From positions 1-64,000 of the forward strand of contig JAHHIE010000033.1 in the NCBI GenBank assembly GCA_019358945.1: a stretch of DNA of 64,000 nt. The letters run 5' to 3'. Positions 26,468 to 37,419 of the stretch are shown piece after piece. Source of the stretch: Stenomitos rutilans HA7619-LM2 (lineage in GTDB: Bacteria; Cyanobacteriota; Cyanobacteriia; Leptolyngbyales; Leptolyngbyaceae). Below the pieces are notes generated by a model. It made no database searches, had not been told where the DNA came from, and saw only the letters and a program-made list of their open reading frames with translations. The position numbers were made by a program, and so were the translations under genes. Position 1 is the stretch's first letter. The number at the start of each line of letters is the position of its first letter.

Positions 26468-26577
26468 AATTTGAGGGAAGAGTTTTAAGTTATGAGTTTT
26501 GAGTGCAGTAGCCATCAGCGGTCAGCTATCAGCTTTTTAGCCTTCATCCCTCATCCTTTAGCCTTCATCCCTCATCC
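26468..26577. repeat. Dispersed repeat at the 3' end of the NRAMP gene
   Basis: TTTTAAGTTATGAGTTTTGAG, CATCAGCGGTCAGCTATCAG, then TTTAGCCTTCATCCCTCATCC units fill the spacer and abut the NRAMP stop codon (26578-26580). Confidence 0.7.
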
Positions 26578-27915
26578 CTAAAACCACTCCAAAAACGTTT
26601 GTAGCAACAGCCACAGGTTCAGGCTGACAATGATCAAGGCAACGGCCCAGGCCAGCACTTTGAGCCAGGTAGGATTGACGAATTCGCCCATGAGCCGACG
26701 ATCGCTCGTAAACAGTACCAGTGGTACCACAGCAAACGAGAGCTGCAAGCTAAGAATCACCTGACTGAGCACCAGCAGATTGCCTGTGCTGTGTTCGCCA
26801 AAGAAGACGATCGCAATCAGAGCAGGCACGATCGCCAGCAACCGTGTCGCCAGACGACGCAACCAGGACGGCAAGCGGAGCCGCAAAAAGCCTTCCATCA
26901 CAATTTGACCTGCTAGCGTTGCAGTCAACGTGGAGCTTTGACCAGAGGCCAACAGCGCCAGCCCAAAAATGGCACTGGCAGCGCTTACACCCAGCAAGGG
27001 GGATAGCAGCTTATACGCCTCCTGAATTTCCGCGACTTCCTGATACCCATTGGTATGAAAGGTTGCCGCCGCCACAATCAAAATGGCTGCGTTGATGAAT
27101 AGTGCCAGCGTTAGCGCCACCGTCGAGTCGATCGTGCCAAACCAGATTGCCTCTCGTCGTTTTTGAGGCGTTGGCTCCCAGGCGCGAGTCTGGACGATCG
27201 CAGAGTGCAGATAGAGGTTGTGGGGCATGACCGTCGCCCCAAGGATACCGATCGCAATGTAGAGCATGTCAGGATTGCGTAAAATCTCGTGATTGGGCAA
27301 AAAGCCCTGCACAATACTGCCTGCATCAGGACGCGAAAACAGAATCTCAGCGGCAAAGCACGTCCCGATCGTGGCAACTAGCATGATCACAAGCGCTTCG
27401 ACATAGCGAAAGCCTTTGCTTTGCAAAAAGAGCAAGCCCAGTACATCCAGTGCTGTGATACACACCCCCCACAGTAGCGGTAGCCCAAACAGCAATTGCA
27501 GGGCGATCGCGCTGCCCAACAGTTCAGCAAGGTCACAGGCGGCGATCGCAATTTCGCACAGCACCCACAGCACAACGCTCACTCTGGGACTAAAGGAATC
27601 TCGACACATTTGCGCCAAATCTTTTCCTGTGGCGACGCCCAAACGCACACAAAGCGATTGCAGCAAGACAGCCATCAAGTTGGAGAGCAAGATCACACTC
27701 AGTAAGGTATAGCCAAACCGGGAACCGCCCGCCAGATCAGTTGCCCAATTGCCAGGGTCCATGTACCCAACCGAAACTAAATAACCTGGTCCCGCATAGG
27801 CTATCATTTTGCGCCAAAAGCCTTTGACTGTGGGGATAGGAATACTCCGATGCACTTCTGGCAAGCTAGGAGCATCACTGGCCCTAGAGGTCACATTATC
27901 GTTAGAGAATGACAT
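26578..27915 (-). CDS. mntH: NRAMP-family divalent metal (Mn2+/Fe2+) transporter
   Basis: 445 residues, about eleven helices. The helix 1 metal motif DPGNWATD (about residue 53) and the helix 6 motif MPHNLYLHSAIVQTR (about residue 230) are diagnostic of proton-coupled Mn2+/Fe2+ NRAMP transporters. VARLG-like N-terminal loop and the GQSSTLTATLAGQIVMEGF segment also fit. In a cyanobacterium this would help supply Mn for photosystem II. Monocistronic, with about 600 bp of non-coding DNA upstream. A regulatory site for Mn was not identified. Confidence 0.92.
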   Translation of the reverse strand: MSFSNDNVTSRASDAPSLPEVHRSIPIPTVKGFWRKMIAYAGPGYLVSVGYMDPGNWATDLAGGSRFGYTLLSVILLSNLMAVLLQSLCVRLGVATGKDLAQMCRDSFSPRVSVVLWVLCEIAIAACDLAELLGSAIALQLLFGLPLLWGVCITALDVLGLLFLQSKGFRYVEALVIMLVATIGTCFAAEILFSRPDAGSIVQGFLPNHEILRNPDMLYIAIGILGATVMPHNLYLHSAIVQTRAWEPTPQKRREAIWFGTIDSTVALTLALFINAAILIVAAATFHTNGYQEVAEIQEAYKLLSPLLGVSAASAIFGLALLASGQSSTLTATLAGQIVMEGFLRLRLPSWLRRLATRLLAIVPALIAIVFFGEHSTGNLLVLSQVILSLQLSFAVVPLVLFTSDRRLMGEFVNPTWLKVLAWAVALIIVSLNLWLLLQTFLEWF

Positions 27916-28519
27916 TGGCTCAATTTCATAATCCTTTCATAATCAAGCTTACCATTCTCATTTGCCCTGTCTTCATACCCTTGGTAGGAATTGCAGCAAA
28001 CGGTTAAGCACTCAGATAGTGTTGTTGCTAACAAGGTAAATTGGCTCGACTTGGACACAGAGTCTCTTTCCTTTTCAAAAGCAGCAAATCGCCGTGGCAC
28101 GCCATAGAAAAGCTGCCGCGACTTCAAAAGCAGAAGGCACGGCAGCATGTACGTTTGGAGTCCCTGAAACCTAATGCGTGGCAATCAGATTTCAGAGTGC
28201 CATCTTCATAAAGCTTGAAGACAACACCATGCTGTTTCTAACCCGCCTTCTCCTGGCACGCCAGCATTTGAGAGGATCTTTATGGTTTGATTACGGATAA
28301 TAGCAATCAGCAATCAGGCGTCAGCCGTCCACTGTTCAACTTCCTTCTAAAAACCAACAACCAACAACTAACAACTTCTTCAGCCTTTTTCCGCCGCACA
28401 ATCTTTTTACTCAACTGCACCGGGTTGGGGCTTGTTAAACGCAAGCAGACCGTGTAAAGGTAATGGCATTGTTGCGATCGCCGCAATTGCCAACGCTATC
28501 TGTCCTTACTAATACGCTG
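27916..28519. other. Long spacer between divergent genes
   Basis: No convincing gene. A hairpin GCTGCCG (28112-28118) / CGGCAGC (28140-28146) is present, and simple repeats of the CAACAACCAACAACTAACAA type lie at 28345-28378. If the ABC ATPase starts at the upstream in-frame codon at 28463, the last 57 bases are coding. Confidence 0.5.
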
Positions 28520-29302
28520 ATGGCTGAGCCGTTAATCGAACTAAAGGGAGTCTCCAAAGCCTTTGGTAGCCGCGTTATTTTAGACCGTGTTGACTTGACG
28601 CTTTATCGAGGGGATGCACTTGGCATTATTGGCCCGTCGGGCACGGGCAAATCGACGATTCTGCGCATTATCGCAGGGTTGGATGTGCCAGACGAAGGCG
28701 AGATTTTTGTTCAGGGGCAACGGCGAGTCGGGTCGGTCGACGATGCCCCTGATCCAATTGGCATTGGGCTGGTGTTTCAGCAATCGGCGTTGTTTGACTC
28801 GCTGACGGTAGAGGAGAATGTCGGCTTTTACCTCTTGCGGCACTCCAAGCTGCCACGACAGCGGATTCGACAATTGGTAAAAGATAAGCTGGAGATGGTT
28901 GGGTTGGCGGATATTGGCGATCGCTACCCGTCTCAACTTTCGGGTGGCATGCGGAAGCGAGTCAGCTTTGCCCGTGCCATCATTGCAAATCCGGATAATC
29001 CGCGCGATCGCCCGGAAGTACTGCTGTACGATGAGCCAACCGCTGGCTTAGACCCGATCGCTTCCACTGTATTGGAGGATGTCATCCGGCAGTTGCAGTG
29101 CGTGAACGTTGGCTGTAGCAGCTATGCGATCGTGACTCACCAGGAAAGCACCGTGCGGCGTGCGGTTGATCGTCTGGTCTTTCTGTATGAGGGCAAAATT
29201 CAGTGGCAAGGGACCGTCGAAGAGGTTAAAACAACCGACCATCCCATGATTCGACAATTTGAGAGTGGCAGTACAGAAGGCCCCATTCACGCAACGGGTT
29301 GA
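28520..29302 (+). CDS. MlaF/TGD3-like ABC transporter ATP-binding protein
   Basis: 260 residues from ATG 28520; a start at 28463 would add 19 residues. Walker A is GPSGTGKST, the ABC signature LSGGMRKRVSFARAI (a Mla/Ttg2-type LSGGM) and Walker B VLLYDEPTAG. AYLR-type segment VGFYLLRHSKLP and the QQSALFDSLTVEENV stretch are typical of MlaF/TGD3. With the MCE protein encoded next it would form a lipid-transfer ABC system between inner and outer or thylakoid membranes. No MlaE-type permease is encoded nearby; cyanobacteria often keep it elsewhere. Confidence 0.88.
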   Translation: MAEPLIELKGVSKAFGSRVILDRVDLTLYRGDALGIIGPSGTGKSTILRIIAGLDVPDEGEIFVQGQRRVGSVDDAPDPIGIGLVFQQSALFDSLTVEENVGFYLLRHSKLPRQRIRQLVKDKLEMVGLADIGDRYPSQLSGGMRKRVSFARAIIANPDNPRDRPEVLLYDEPTAGLDPIASTVLEDVIRQLQCVNVGCSSYAIVTHQESTVRRAVDRLVFLYEGKIQWQGTVEEVKTTDHPMIRQFESGSTEGPIHATG

Positions 29303-29329
29303 TGGTTTGAAGTAGTGTGAGGATAGTGT

Positions 29330-30568
29330 ATGCAGAATTCCACAGGCAGCAGACGACTTTCGCGATCGCTCCGAGAAAGTTCTCTGGGGCTGTTCGTTTT
29401 GTTAGCAGTAGGGCTGTTTGTCTTGCTGGTCGTCTGGTTGCGTGGCTTCAGTCCAGGTAAGCGCAGCTACAATGCCTTTGTCGAATTTGATAATGCAGGC
29501 GGCATCAAGCAGGGCACACCCGTTGCTTACCGTGGTATTAGAGTGGGCGAAGTCGTGGGAGTGAAACCACAGCCCAGAGGTGTGGTGTTGAAGGTGAAAA
29601 TCTCCCCGTCTGATCTGCTGATTCCCAGTAGCGCGGTCATTGAAGCTAATCAGTCCGGTTTAATTGGAGAACCGTCGATCGACATTTCGCCGCTCCAGGA
29701 TCTGCCGCCAGGTGAGATTGCTCAACCGCTCGATCGCAACTGCAATCCCAGCATCATTATTTGTAATGGCTCCCGGCTACAGGGTCAGGCGCGGCTCAAC
29801 GTGAACGAGCTGATCCGGGCGGTGCTTCGCATTGCCAATCTAGTCAGTGATCCAGAATTTACCGCCAACGTAAACTCGGTCGCAAAAAATGCGTCCAACG
29901 CGGCGGCAGGCATTGCGAAGCTGAGCCGTGAGGTTTCTAAACCTCTCAAATCGGTTGCACCCACGCTGGATGAATTTCGCCTTTCGGCCCGTCAATTGGG
30001 GATAACAGCCCAGGAAGCAAATCGGCTGCTGGCAACCAATCGAAATTCACTCACCACGACTTTGAGCAACGTGAGTGAGGCAAGCGGTGAATTGAAGGGT
30101 GCGATCGCCAGCCTCGCCCCCGTTTTGAATCAAGTCAAGCGAACTGAAGTGCTCCGCAACTTGGAAACGCTCTCGGCCAATGCAGCAGCGGCTTCGGCCA
30201 ATTTGCGCACCTTTTCGCAAGATTTTGGCAACCCTAACAATGTCCTGTTGCTTCAGCAAACCCTGGATTCGGCTCGATCGACCTTTCAAAACACGCAAAA
30301 AATCACCTCCGATCTAGACGAGTTGACGGGTGATCCCAGCTTTCGGATTAATCTCCGCAAACTGATTAATAGCTTAAGCAAGCTCGTCTCTTCGACCCAG
30401 CAACTCCAAAAGGAGGCAGAAATCGCTCGTTTGCTGGCCCCAATTGCGGCAATGGATGTCTCTGCTAATCCGCCAGCCGTTAGCCCAACCTTAGCACCCA
30501 CGCCAGCGGCACCTGTTGAGGTTCAACGGGCTGAACCTAAGCCAGCCACTTCTGAGGTGCAAGAATAA
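29330..30568 (+). CDS. MCE/MlaD/TGD2-like lipid-transfer protein
   Basis: 412 residues. One transmembrane helix (about 18-40, LGLFVLLAVGLFVLLVVWL) precedes an MCE domain (about 45-125: NAFVEFDNAGGIKQGTPVAYRGI, in part, with VGEVVGV and GLIGEPSIDI). The rest is a long helical region rich in Ala/Asn (about 150-375) that in relatives forms the lipid channel, then a Pro/Ala-rich tail. It would hexamerise, bind lipid and work with the ATPase 27 bp upstream. In plastids TGD2 and TGD3 play the matching roles in lipid import. Confidence 0.88.
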   Translation: MQNSTGSRRLSRSLRESSLGLFVLLAVGLFVLLVVWLRGFSPGKRSYNAFVEFDNAGGIKQGTPVAYRGIRVGEVVGVKPQPRGVVLKVKISPSDLLIPSSAVIEANQSGLIGEPSIDISPLQDLPPGEIAQPLDRNCNPSIIICNGSRLQGQARLNVNELIRAVLRIANLVSDPEFTANVNSVAKNASNAAAGIAKLSREVSKPLKSVAPTLDEFRLSARQLGITAQEANRLLATNRNSLTTTLSNVSEASGELKGAIASLAPVLNQVKRTEVLRNLETLSANAAAASANLRTFSQDFGNPNNVLLLQQTLDSARSTFQNTQKITSDLDELTGDPSFRINLRKLINSLSKLVSSTQQLQKEAEIARLLAPIAAMDVSANPPAVSPTLAPTPAAPVEVQRAEPKPATSEVQE

Positions 30569-30621
30569 CCCACCTTCCAGGTGCAAAAATAGATAGGAGA
30601 GGCAGCAGAGGGACGATCGAG

Positions 30622-31647
30622 ATGGCAGCAAGACGCATCATTCCGGGTGGATTAGTCACAATCGCTGTCCTTACAGGTTTCCTTACAGGCTGCGATTCAT
30701 CTTCGTCTTCAGACTTTCCACCGTCCATCGATCGCCCGTTACCCAGTGCTAGTGTGTCTAGTCCCTGGCAGTCGGCTCAATTAGTGCGCACCATTACCAA
30801 AGCGGACGAACCCATCCATCAGATTGCCATTAGCCCAGATGGTAAGACGATCGCCAGCGGCAGCATTGAGGGGTTTGCCGATCTATGGGAACTCAGCACA
30901 GGCAAGAGGCTGCGGGACTTCAGTGTTCGTTCCAGGGTAGAGTCGATCGCCCTTAGCAAGGATGGGAAAGTCCTGGCAACGGGTGGCGATGACGGCAAGG
31001 TCAGACTCTGGCAGGCCAGCACCGGGCAGTTTATACGATCGGTGGCAAAGTACCCGTTTCCCGTGCAGTCGATCGCCTTTAGTCCCGATGGCACAATCCT
31101 TGCTACCAGCAGTTGGAAAAAAACTGTGGAACTCTGGAATGTAGCAACGGGGCAATTGCTTCACACCTTGACCGGGCATAACGATACCGTCAATGCAACT
31201 GTTTTTAGCCCGGATGGTAAGACGCTAGCCAGCGGTAGTTATGACGGCACCATTCGGCTCTGGAACCCGGCCACTGGAGAACCCATTCACACCTTTGTGG
31301 CATACAAACGCCCGGTTTATACCCTTGCCTTTAGCCCCGATGGCAAACAGCTCATCAGCGGCGGCGATAACACCATCAAACTTTGGGATATGGAAACGAC
31401 CCAACTGCACGCAACGTTGATTGGACACTCCGATGTGATCACCGCCATTGCGATCGCCCCTGATGGACGCACGATCGTCAGCGGTAGCCGCGATAAAACC
31501 ATCAAGCTATGGGATACAGCAACCGGAAGGCTGATCAAAACCCTCTCGGATGACCCTATTTTTACGGTAGTCATGACACCCGACGGTCGAGCGATCGCCA
31601 GCACAGGCAACGATGGCAAAATCAAGCTCTGGCAACCTGTTCAGTGA
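30622..31647 (+). CDS. WD40-repeat lipoprotein
   Basis: 341 residues. The N-terminus is a lipoprotein signal with lipobox LTGC (Cys24), followed by a Ser-rich linker. From about residue 60 there are seven WD40 blades of the form SPDGKTLASGSYDGTIRLW, enough for one complete seven-bladed propeller, so it is not truncated. As a lipid-anchored propeller it probably serves as an extracytoplasmic protein-binding platform. It starts 53 bp after the MCE gene on the same strand and may be co-transcribed; functional linkage is not shown. Confidence 0.88.
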   Translation: MAARRIIPGGLVTIAVLTGFLTGCDSSSSSDFPPSIDRPLPSASVSSPWQSAQLVRTITKADEPIHQIAISPDGKTIASGSIEGFADLWELSTGKRLRDFSVRSRVESIALSKDGKVLATGGDDGKVRLWQASTGQFIRSVAKYPFPVQSIAFSPDGTILATSSWKKTVELWNVATGQLLHTLTGHNDTVNATVFSPDGKTLASGSYDGTIRLWNPATGEPIHTFVAYKRPVYTLAFSPDGKQLISGGDNTIKLWDMETTQLHATLIGHSDVITAIAIAPDGRTIVSGSRDKTIKLWDTATGRLIKTLSDDPIFTVVMTPDGRAIASTGNDGKIKLWQPVQ

Positions 31648-31815
31648 TTTACAGCGGTTCTCAATCGGGTCAGCCACAGCTATATCGAGATGGGTGCAGG
31701 GTGCAGGGTATCGGGTGTGGTGAATGCAGATGCAAATAGCTGTAACTAGCGGTTAGCGATCGACTTTCAGCACCAAACTTGCTCACTGTTTGAAGGTCTC
31801 ACCTACACTAGAGGT

Positions 31816-33681
<1,866 letters not shown>

Positions 33682-33765
33682 GGGGTAGGGTATGGGAGTA
33701 GGAGGGACGATCGCGTCCACCATGAATGAGCGATAGTCCCTCAATAGCAAGCTCAAATCAGGGTC

Positions 33766-34122
33766 TTAACTGGCGTAATAGAAGCGCTCATGGACAACCT
33801 TGCCATCCGTCCACTTTTGAACCGAGACCTGGTCGTAAGTACGCTTGCCCCAATCGGCATGGGTGTAGTCTAAAAACCACTCAGAAATAATGACATCATC
33901 GCCATAGGCAACGCTTTTCACCTCGGCTCCACGAAACTCGGTCAGCTTTGAGAAAAACTCTAACTCTCGCTGACGGTTTGCGTCTTTGCCAACCGTAGGC
34001 GGATTGTCATTTTCTTGCATCACCACATCATTTGCGTAATATTGCTCGAAAACATCCATCGCTTTACCTTGCAAGACTTGATTTTTGATGTCTTCAAAGG
34101 TTGCTTTCAGATCGGTCGCCAT
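33766..34122 (-). CDS. SnoaL/NTF2-like small protein
   Basis: 118 residues from ATG 34122, chosen because AAGGAG lies nine bases upstream. The sequence (LKATFEDIKNQVLQGKAMD, EQYYANDVVMQENDNPP, KSVAYGDDVIISEWFLDYTH, VSVQKWTDGKVVHERFYY) has the helix-sheet pattern of an NTF2-like cone fold, close to SnoaL-like domain proteins. The ligand or reaction is unknown. The good ribosome-binding site and length suggest an abundant soluble protein. Confidence 0.75.
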   Translation of the reverse strand: MATDLKATFEDIKNQVLQGKAMDVFEQYYANDVVMQENDNPPTVGKDANRQRELEFFSKLTEFRGAEVKSVAYGDDVIISEWFLDYTHADWGKRTYDQVSVQKWTDGKVVHERFYYAS

Positions 34123-34342
34123 TTGAGAATCTCCTTTTATTGATGTTTGCAATGATCTAGAACGTAAACTAGCGCTGGAAGCACAGAGAAAACGCTCTCA
34201 AGCAAGCCTGTAGGCCGTTTGCGCCTGAAGCTACCCTGCTGGTTCCCCACTGTTTACTCATCGACTGTACTAACTCTTACAATCTACTTAAGATATAACA
34301 CGTGAACTGTTCAAATGCAAACTGTTTTAGCAAAAATCTTTT

Positions 34343-34675
34343 TTGATTAGCGCTACAGCCTTAGCAGCAGGACTGATTTCACTTCAAGGCAACCGTATTC
34401 GTGCCGGGTTGGTCGCAGGCAGCCTATACGATCGATTTACAGACTATGGTTCCTTGGCGACTCGCACGACAGACGTAAAGTTTTATGGTTTGCAAAAAGG
34501 GTCGCATCGCGTAGAGTTAGTCAGTACTGGTGCTTCGCCGACTTACAGTTGAAGCGATCGCCTGACGGAATGCGCCAAGACAGCCACCGCGAGTAGTCCG
34601 CTTGATCGGGCTGATGCATCCAAGCTCCTAGTACTTAACGGCACAATTGGTTCGTTAGCCCCGTCCTCAAATTAG
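34343..34675 (+). pseudogene. Possible decayed ORF interrupted by an in-frame TGA
   Basis: From a TTG at 34343 the frame runs 69 codons to a TGA (34550-34552) and then continues another 40 sense codons to a TAG at 34673-34675. The translation (AGLISLQGNRIRAGLVAGSL...) is not recognised. No ribosome-binding site was seen and the start codon is weak. It could be a remnant of a gene with a nonsense mutation, or simply a chance frame in the spacer of about 600 bp upstream of the SGNH gene. Apart from this, positions 34123-34727 show no gene. Confidence 0.25.
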
Positions 34676-34727
34676 GTTGGCATCTGTTCTCAAGTCGCTC
34701 AGGCGTTAAACATTCGGTGGCATTGCA

Positions 34728-35498
34728 ATGAAGCGTTGGTTAATGAAAGGTTCGTTTTACTTAAATATGGCGCTGCTGGCGCTGCTACTGACGATCGCCC
34801 TTCAAGCTGGCCTGTTTGAGCGCTGGCGCGATGCTTTGCATGCACCTGCCAACATGAGTTCTCTAGTAGCGCTGGCAAGTGGGCAACCTAAACCAGATAC
34901 TGTCACCGCTATTCCCTGGTGGCAAGACGAGGTGCAGTACCGACTTAACATCACTCGCAATCAGCAGTACAACAACTGCGTGTTTGGCGATTCCATCACA
35001 TCAGGGCTAGGGAACACGCTAGGCGATCGCACCTTCAACTTTGCCCTCAGCGGCATGAGCAGCGTTTCCTTGCTCGAACAACTGCGGCGAGAATGGTCGG
35101 TTGGCGTTCGTTGCAACCAGGTCATCATTGCGATGGGCACCAATGATGCTGAGTACATTATTAGTAACAATCAGTTTGTCACCAATATGCGGCAGGCGAT
35201 CGCGCTCAGCCGACAACTGCAAGCCAACCGCATTGTCCTGTTGCCTGCCTTCTACTCCACCATTGCTGCTAGTCAGAACATCGACATGGCAGGGCCGATC
35301 GCCCGTGTCAATGAGATCAATCGACTTTTGCAACAAGTTGCCAGCAGCGAACAGGTCAGCTTTCTCAACGGCAGGCTGCAACCGCTATATCAAGGGCAGG
35401 CGCTCCGCGAAGATCTAACCACTGACGGCGTTCACTTGAATGCAAAAGGGCGCATTATTTATCGCAATGTCCTACTCCAACTGCTGCGATCAGCGTGA
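34728..35498 (+). CDS. SGNH/GDSL-type hydrolase, membrane anchored
   Basis: 256 residues. A transmembrane helix (about 8-28, FYLNMALLALLLTIALQAGL) is followed by an extracytoplasmic SGNH domain: block I VFGDSITSGL, a Gly of LSGMSS (block II), block III AMGTNDAEY and block V DGVHLNAKG, so Ser, Gly, Asn and the Asp-His pair are all present. These enzymes are esterases, often de-O-acetylases of polysaccharide or wall glycans. No capsule genes are nearby, so the substrate is open. Convergent with the TPR gene. Confidence 0.85.
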   Translation: MKRWLMKGSFYLNMALLALLLTIALQAGLFERWRDALHAPANMSSLVALASGQPKPDTVTAIPWWQDEVQYRLNITRNQQYNNCVFGDSITSGLGNTLGDRTFNFALSGMSSVSLLEQLRREWSVGVRCNQVIIAMGTNDAEYIISNNQFVTNMRQAIALSRQLQANRIVLLPAFYSTIAASQNIDMAGPIARVNEINRLLQQVASSEQVSFLNGRLQPLYQGQALREDLTTDGVHLNAKGRIIYRNVLLQLLRSA

Positions 35499-35513
35499 AG
35501 GTAAGCAGCCTGG

Positions 35514-36035
35514 TTAGGTGGATTGCTTCTGGCTCAACTGACCCAACAGTCTGAACCACAGTGTTCGCAAACTCCATCGCTTGACTGTCCTCCCAGTTGC
35601 GCGATCGTAGCTCTCATAGGCACGCTGGTACTGCCCCAGGTAGTAAAACGCCACACCACGAAAGGTCAACGCCTCCCAATCATGGGGATGCAAGACTAGA
35701 GCCTGCTCACAGTTTGCCAGAGCATCTTGATACCGTTCTAAATGAATCAAAACAACGGCTCGAAACGTCCATGCCTCATGTTGAGTGTCATCAGCCGCGA
35801 TCGCCCGGTCAAAGCAAAGCAGCGCTGCCCCGTATTGACCCAGGTTTGCCAGTGCAACTCCTCGACCATACAAGGCCGCAAAATGATCATCTCGAATCTG
35901 GAGTACACGGTTATAGCAAGCGATCGCCTCGCTATAACAATGCGTTTCTGCCAGCATCAGACCCTGACGAGCCTGAACCTCAATATACGTCTCAATTTCG
36001 GACGCTCTGTTCTTGGCAAGCGATCGCCGTTTCAT
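35514..36035 (-). CDS. Tetratricopeptide repeat protein
   Basis: 173 residues with about four TPR units between residues 20 and 155: YSEAIACYNRVLQIRDDHF, YGAALLCFDRAIAADDTQ, YQDALANCEQALVLHPHD and YQRAYESYDRATG, with the regular 34-residue spacing. The ends are basic. No signal peptide or catalytic domain; the function would be protein-protein interaction. The partner is unknown. Confidence 0.82.
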   Translation of the reverse strand: MKRRSLAKNRASEIETYIEVQARQGLMLAETHCYSEAIACYNRVLQIRDDHFAALYGRGVALANLGQYGAALLCFDRAIAADDTQHEAWTFRAVVLIHLERYQDALANCEQALVLHPHDWEALTFRGVAFYYLGQYQRAYESYDRATGRTVKRWSLRTLWFRLLGQLSQKQST

Positions 36036-36078
36036 AGTAATGGGGGAAGTTAATGTTTGCGCCTGTCATACTCATGCC

Positions 36079-36387
36079 ATGCTGACCATATCAATAAAGC
36101 CGAAGCTGGTAGAGCCGCCGCTGAAACATCTGACCGCACCTATTTCTAACATACCCAATCTTAAAGCCGACTCAACGGTGCGTGTGTCGTTCCAACGCTG
36201 GAAACAACAACTTGTATACTACCAGTCTTTCCGCCATTATGCAGCACAGCGAGAAATTTATCTCCTGGGTTTGGTTGAGCAGGAGGCGGAGGACAGAGAG
36301 CAGAAGGTAAAAGGGAGCAGAAGGCAAGAGAAGCAGGGGAAGCAGAGAAGGCAGGGGGCAATTCGCAACTCAAAACTTCTACGCTGA
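36079..36387 (+). CDS. Hypothetical ORF with repeat-derived C-terminus (doubtful)
   Basis: 102 codons from ATG 36079. The first 70 residues (LTISIKPKLVEPPLKHL, RVSFQRWKQQLVYYQSFRHY) are not recognised; the last third (EDREQKVKGSRRQEKQGKQR) is translated dispersed repeat. No ribosome-binding site is evident. It could be a real small protein extended by repeat invasion, or a chance frame. The rest of the spacer 36036-36573 contains the repeat and a terminator. Confidence 0.28.
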   Translation: MLTISIKPKLVEPPLKHLTAPISNIPNLKADSTVRVSFQRWKQQLVYYQSFRHYAAQREIYLLGLVEQEAEDREQKVKGSRRQEKQGKQRRQGAIRNSKLLR

Positions 36388-36474
36388 CGGCTGACCGCTG
36401 TAGCTTGCTTCCCGCAGGGTTAGCTGACCGCTCTTCCAACTCAAAACTCAAAACTCCCCTCCCCACTCCCCAAC
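36288..36474. repeat. Composite dispersed repeat
   Basis: Purine arm (GGGAGCAGAAGGCAAGAGAA, AGGGGAAGCAGAGAAGGCAG), ACTCAAAACT cores flanking GCTGACGGCTGACCGCTG units, and a CCCTCCCCACTCCCC arm. Same arm order as the copy in mutL. Confidence 0.8.
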
Positions 36475-36481
36475 ACTTTAA

Positions 36482-36514
36482 AGAAAAAAGCCATCCCTTC
36501 TCACGAGATGGCTC
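36482..36514 (-). terminator. Rho-independent terminator of the DUF4278 gene
   Basis: On the minus strand GAGCCATC...GATGGCT is followed by TTTTTTCTTT. The stem lies about 60 bp beyond the DUF4278 stop codon. Confidence 0.85.
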
Positions 36515-36573
36515 ACTTATTTCACTCTTTGGGAGACAAGCCAGAACGCAAAATGAATCCTGGCAAGACTGGA

Positions 36574-37065
36574 TTAGCTGAGGGCGGCGTGGCTGCGATC
36601 GTAGGTCGCCTGAAGCACGGGGTTAAAGGTTTCTTGAATCCGCTCCCAATGGCTAGCCGCCGTAGCAGACATGCCAACTTCAGCCGCCGATCGTACCAGC
36701 ATCACTTGTTGCCGTTTCTTCATGGCGCGATGATGATTCATTGTAAGTGCCCGTGCTTGCTCTTGAATGGATAAAGCAGGAACTTTGGCATGATTTACAA
36801 CGGCTGGTTCCGCTGCGACGGGTACAGAGACACGTTGCACGGTATAAGAGAACCCACGATAAGTCAGCACTGTCCCAGCGGGAGCACCAGGGCTAGCAGA
36901 TGCCGCTTGAGCGGATGGATCAACCGTGTAAGTAGCACCGCGATAGGTGAGAATAGCACCCAAAGCTCTGGCTCTAGAAGCTTCAGCCAAACGATGCTTT
37001 GCTCCACGCGCTTGTAGAGAAGAAGGGTTAAAGTCGTAATCAACGTTGCGATAAGAGAGTTTCAT
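36574..37065 (-). CDS. DUF4278 domain protein
   Basis: 163 residues. Three copies of the DUF4278 element, a short strand pair of the form LSYRNVDYDF, LTYRGATYTV and LTYRGFSYTV, at about residues 3, 39 and 66, separated by linkers. The C-terminal half is helical and basic (RALTMNHHRAMKKRQQVML). DUF4278 proteins are cyanobacterial and often stress or light induced, with unknown function. The gene has a near-ideal AGGAGG ribosome-binding site, a consensus promoter with a 140-nt leader and a strong terminator, so it is a well-expressed single-gene unit. Confidence 0.82.
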   Translation of the reverse strand: MKLSYRNVDYDFNPSSLQARGAKHRLAEASRARALGAILTYRGATYTVDPSAQAASASPGAPAGTVLTYRGFSYTVQRVSVPVAAEPAVVNHAKVPALSIQEQARALTMNHHRAMKKRQQVMLVRSAAEVGMSATAASHWERIQETFNPVLQATYDRSHAALS

Positions 37066-37212
37066 ATTTCGCCTCCTGGATGATGTGTTGCGAGAGGCGC
37101 GTTCCTTCGGGATGACTCCCTACTTCCGTCCGGTTTCTGTTGTGGAAAGACCCGTTTGAGCCATGAGCCTTAGATCAGAAATCGAGATGAACGATTTACT
37201 TTTCTGTATCTA
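37066..37212 (-). other. 5' leader of the DUF4278 transcript
   Basis: The promoter predicts transcription starting near 37205, so about 140 nt of untranslated leader precede the ATG. It contains GGAAGTAGGGAGTCATCCCG and GGTCTTTCCACAAC-type segments that may fold. No known riboswitch is recognised. Confidence 0.4.
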
Positions 37213-37241
37213 ATCATACAGTTTTAGACCAGAATCGTCAA
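37213..37241 (-). promoter_or_regulatory. Sigma70-type promoter of the DUF4278 gene
   Basis: On the minus strand TTGACG (37241-37236) and TATGAT (37218-37213) are separated by exactly 17 bp, close to the full sigma70 consensus. Confidence 0.75.
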
Positions 37242-37419
37242 TGTTTATATAAGTTCATCTTTCTATGGTCGATCGACGATTAGGATGCTCTCAAGTTCTT
37301 TGTAGTCAAGCCTCAGCATTGTCAGGCATGATCGAGAATCTACCGCAAGGCTTCTGGGAAAACCTGTTTATTGGCGTTACAACGGCTGTAAAGCAGCGCC
37401 AAACCGCACAAACGTGTCA

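Noticed and set aside
27891-28184. 97-codon minus-strand frame upstream of the NRAMP gene
   Set aside because: No start signal, no recognisable domain; overlaps the NRAMP N-terminus in another frame.
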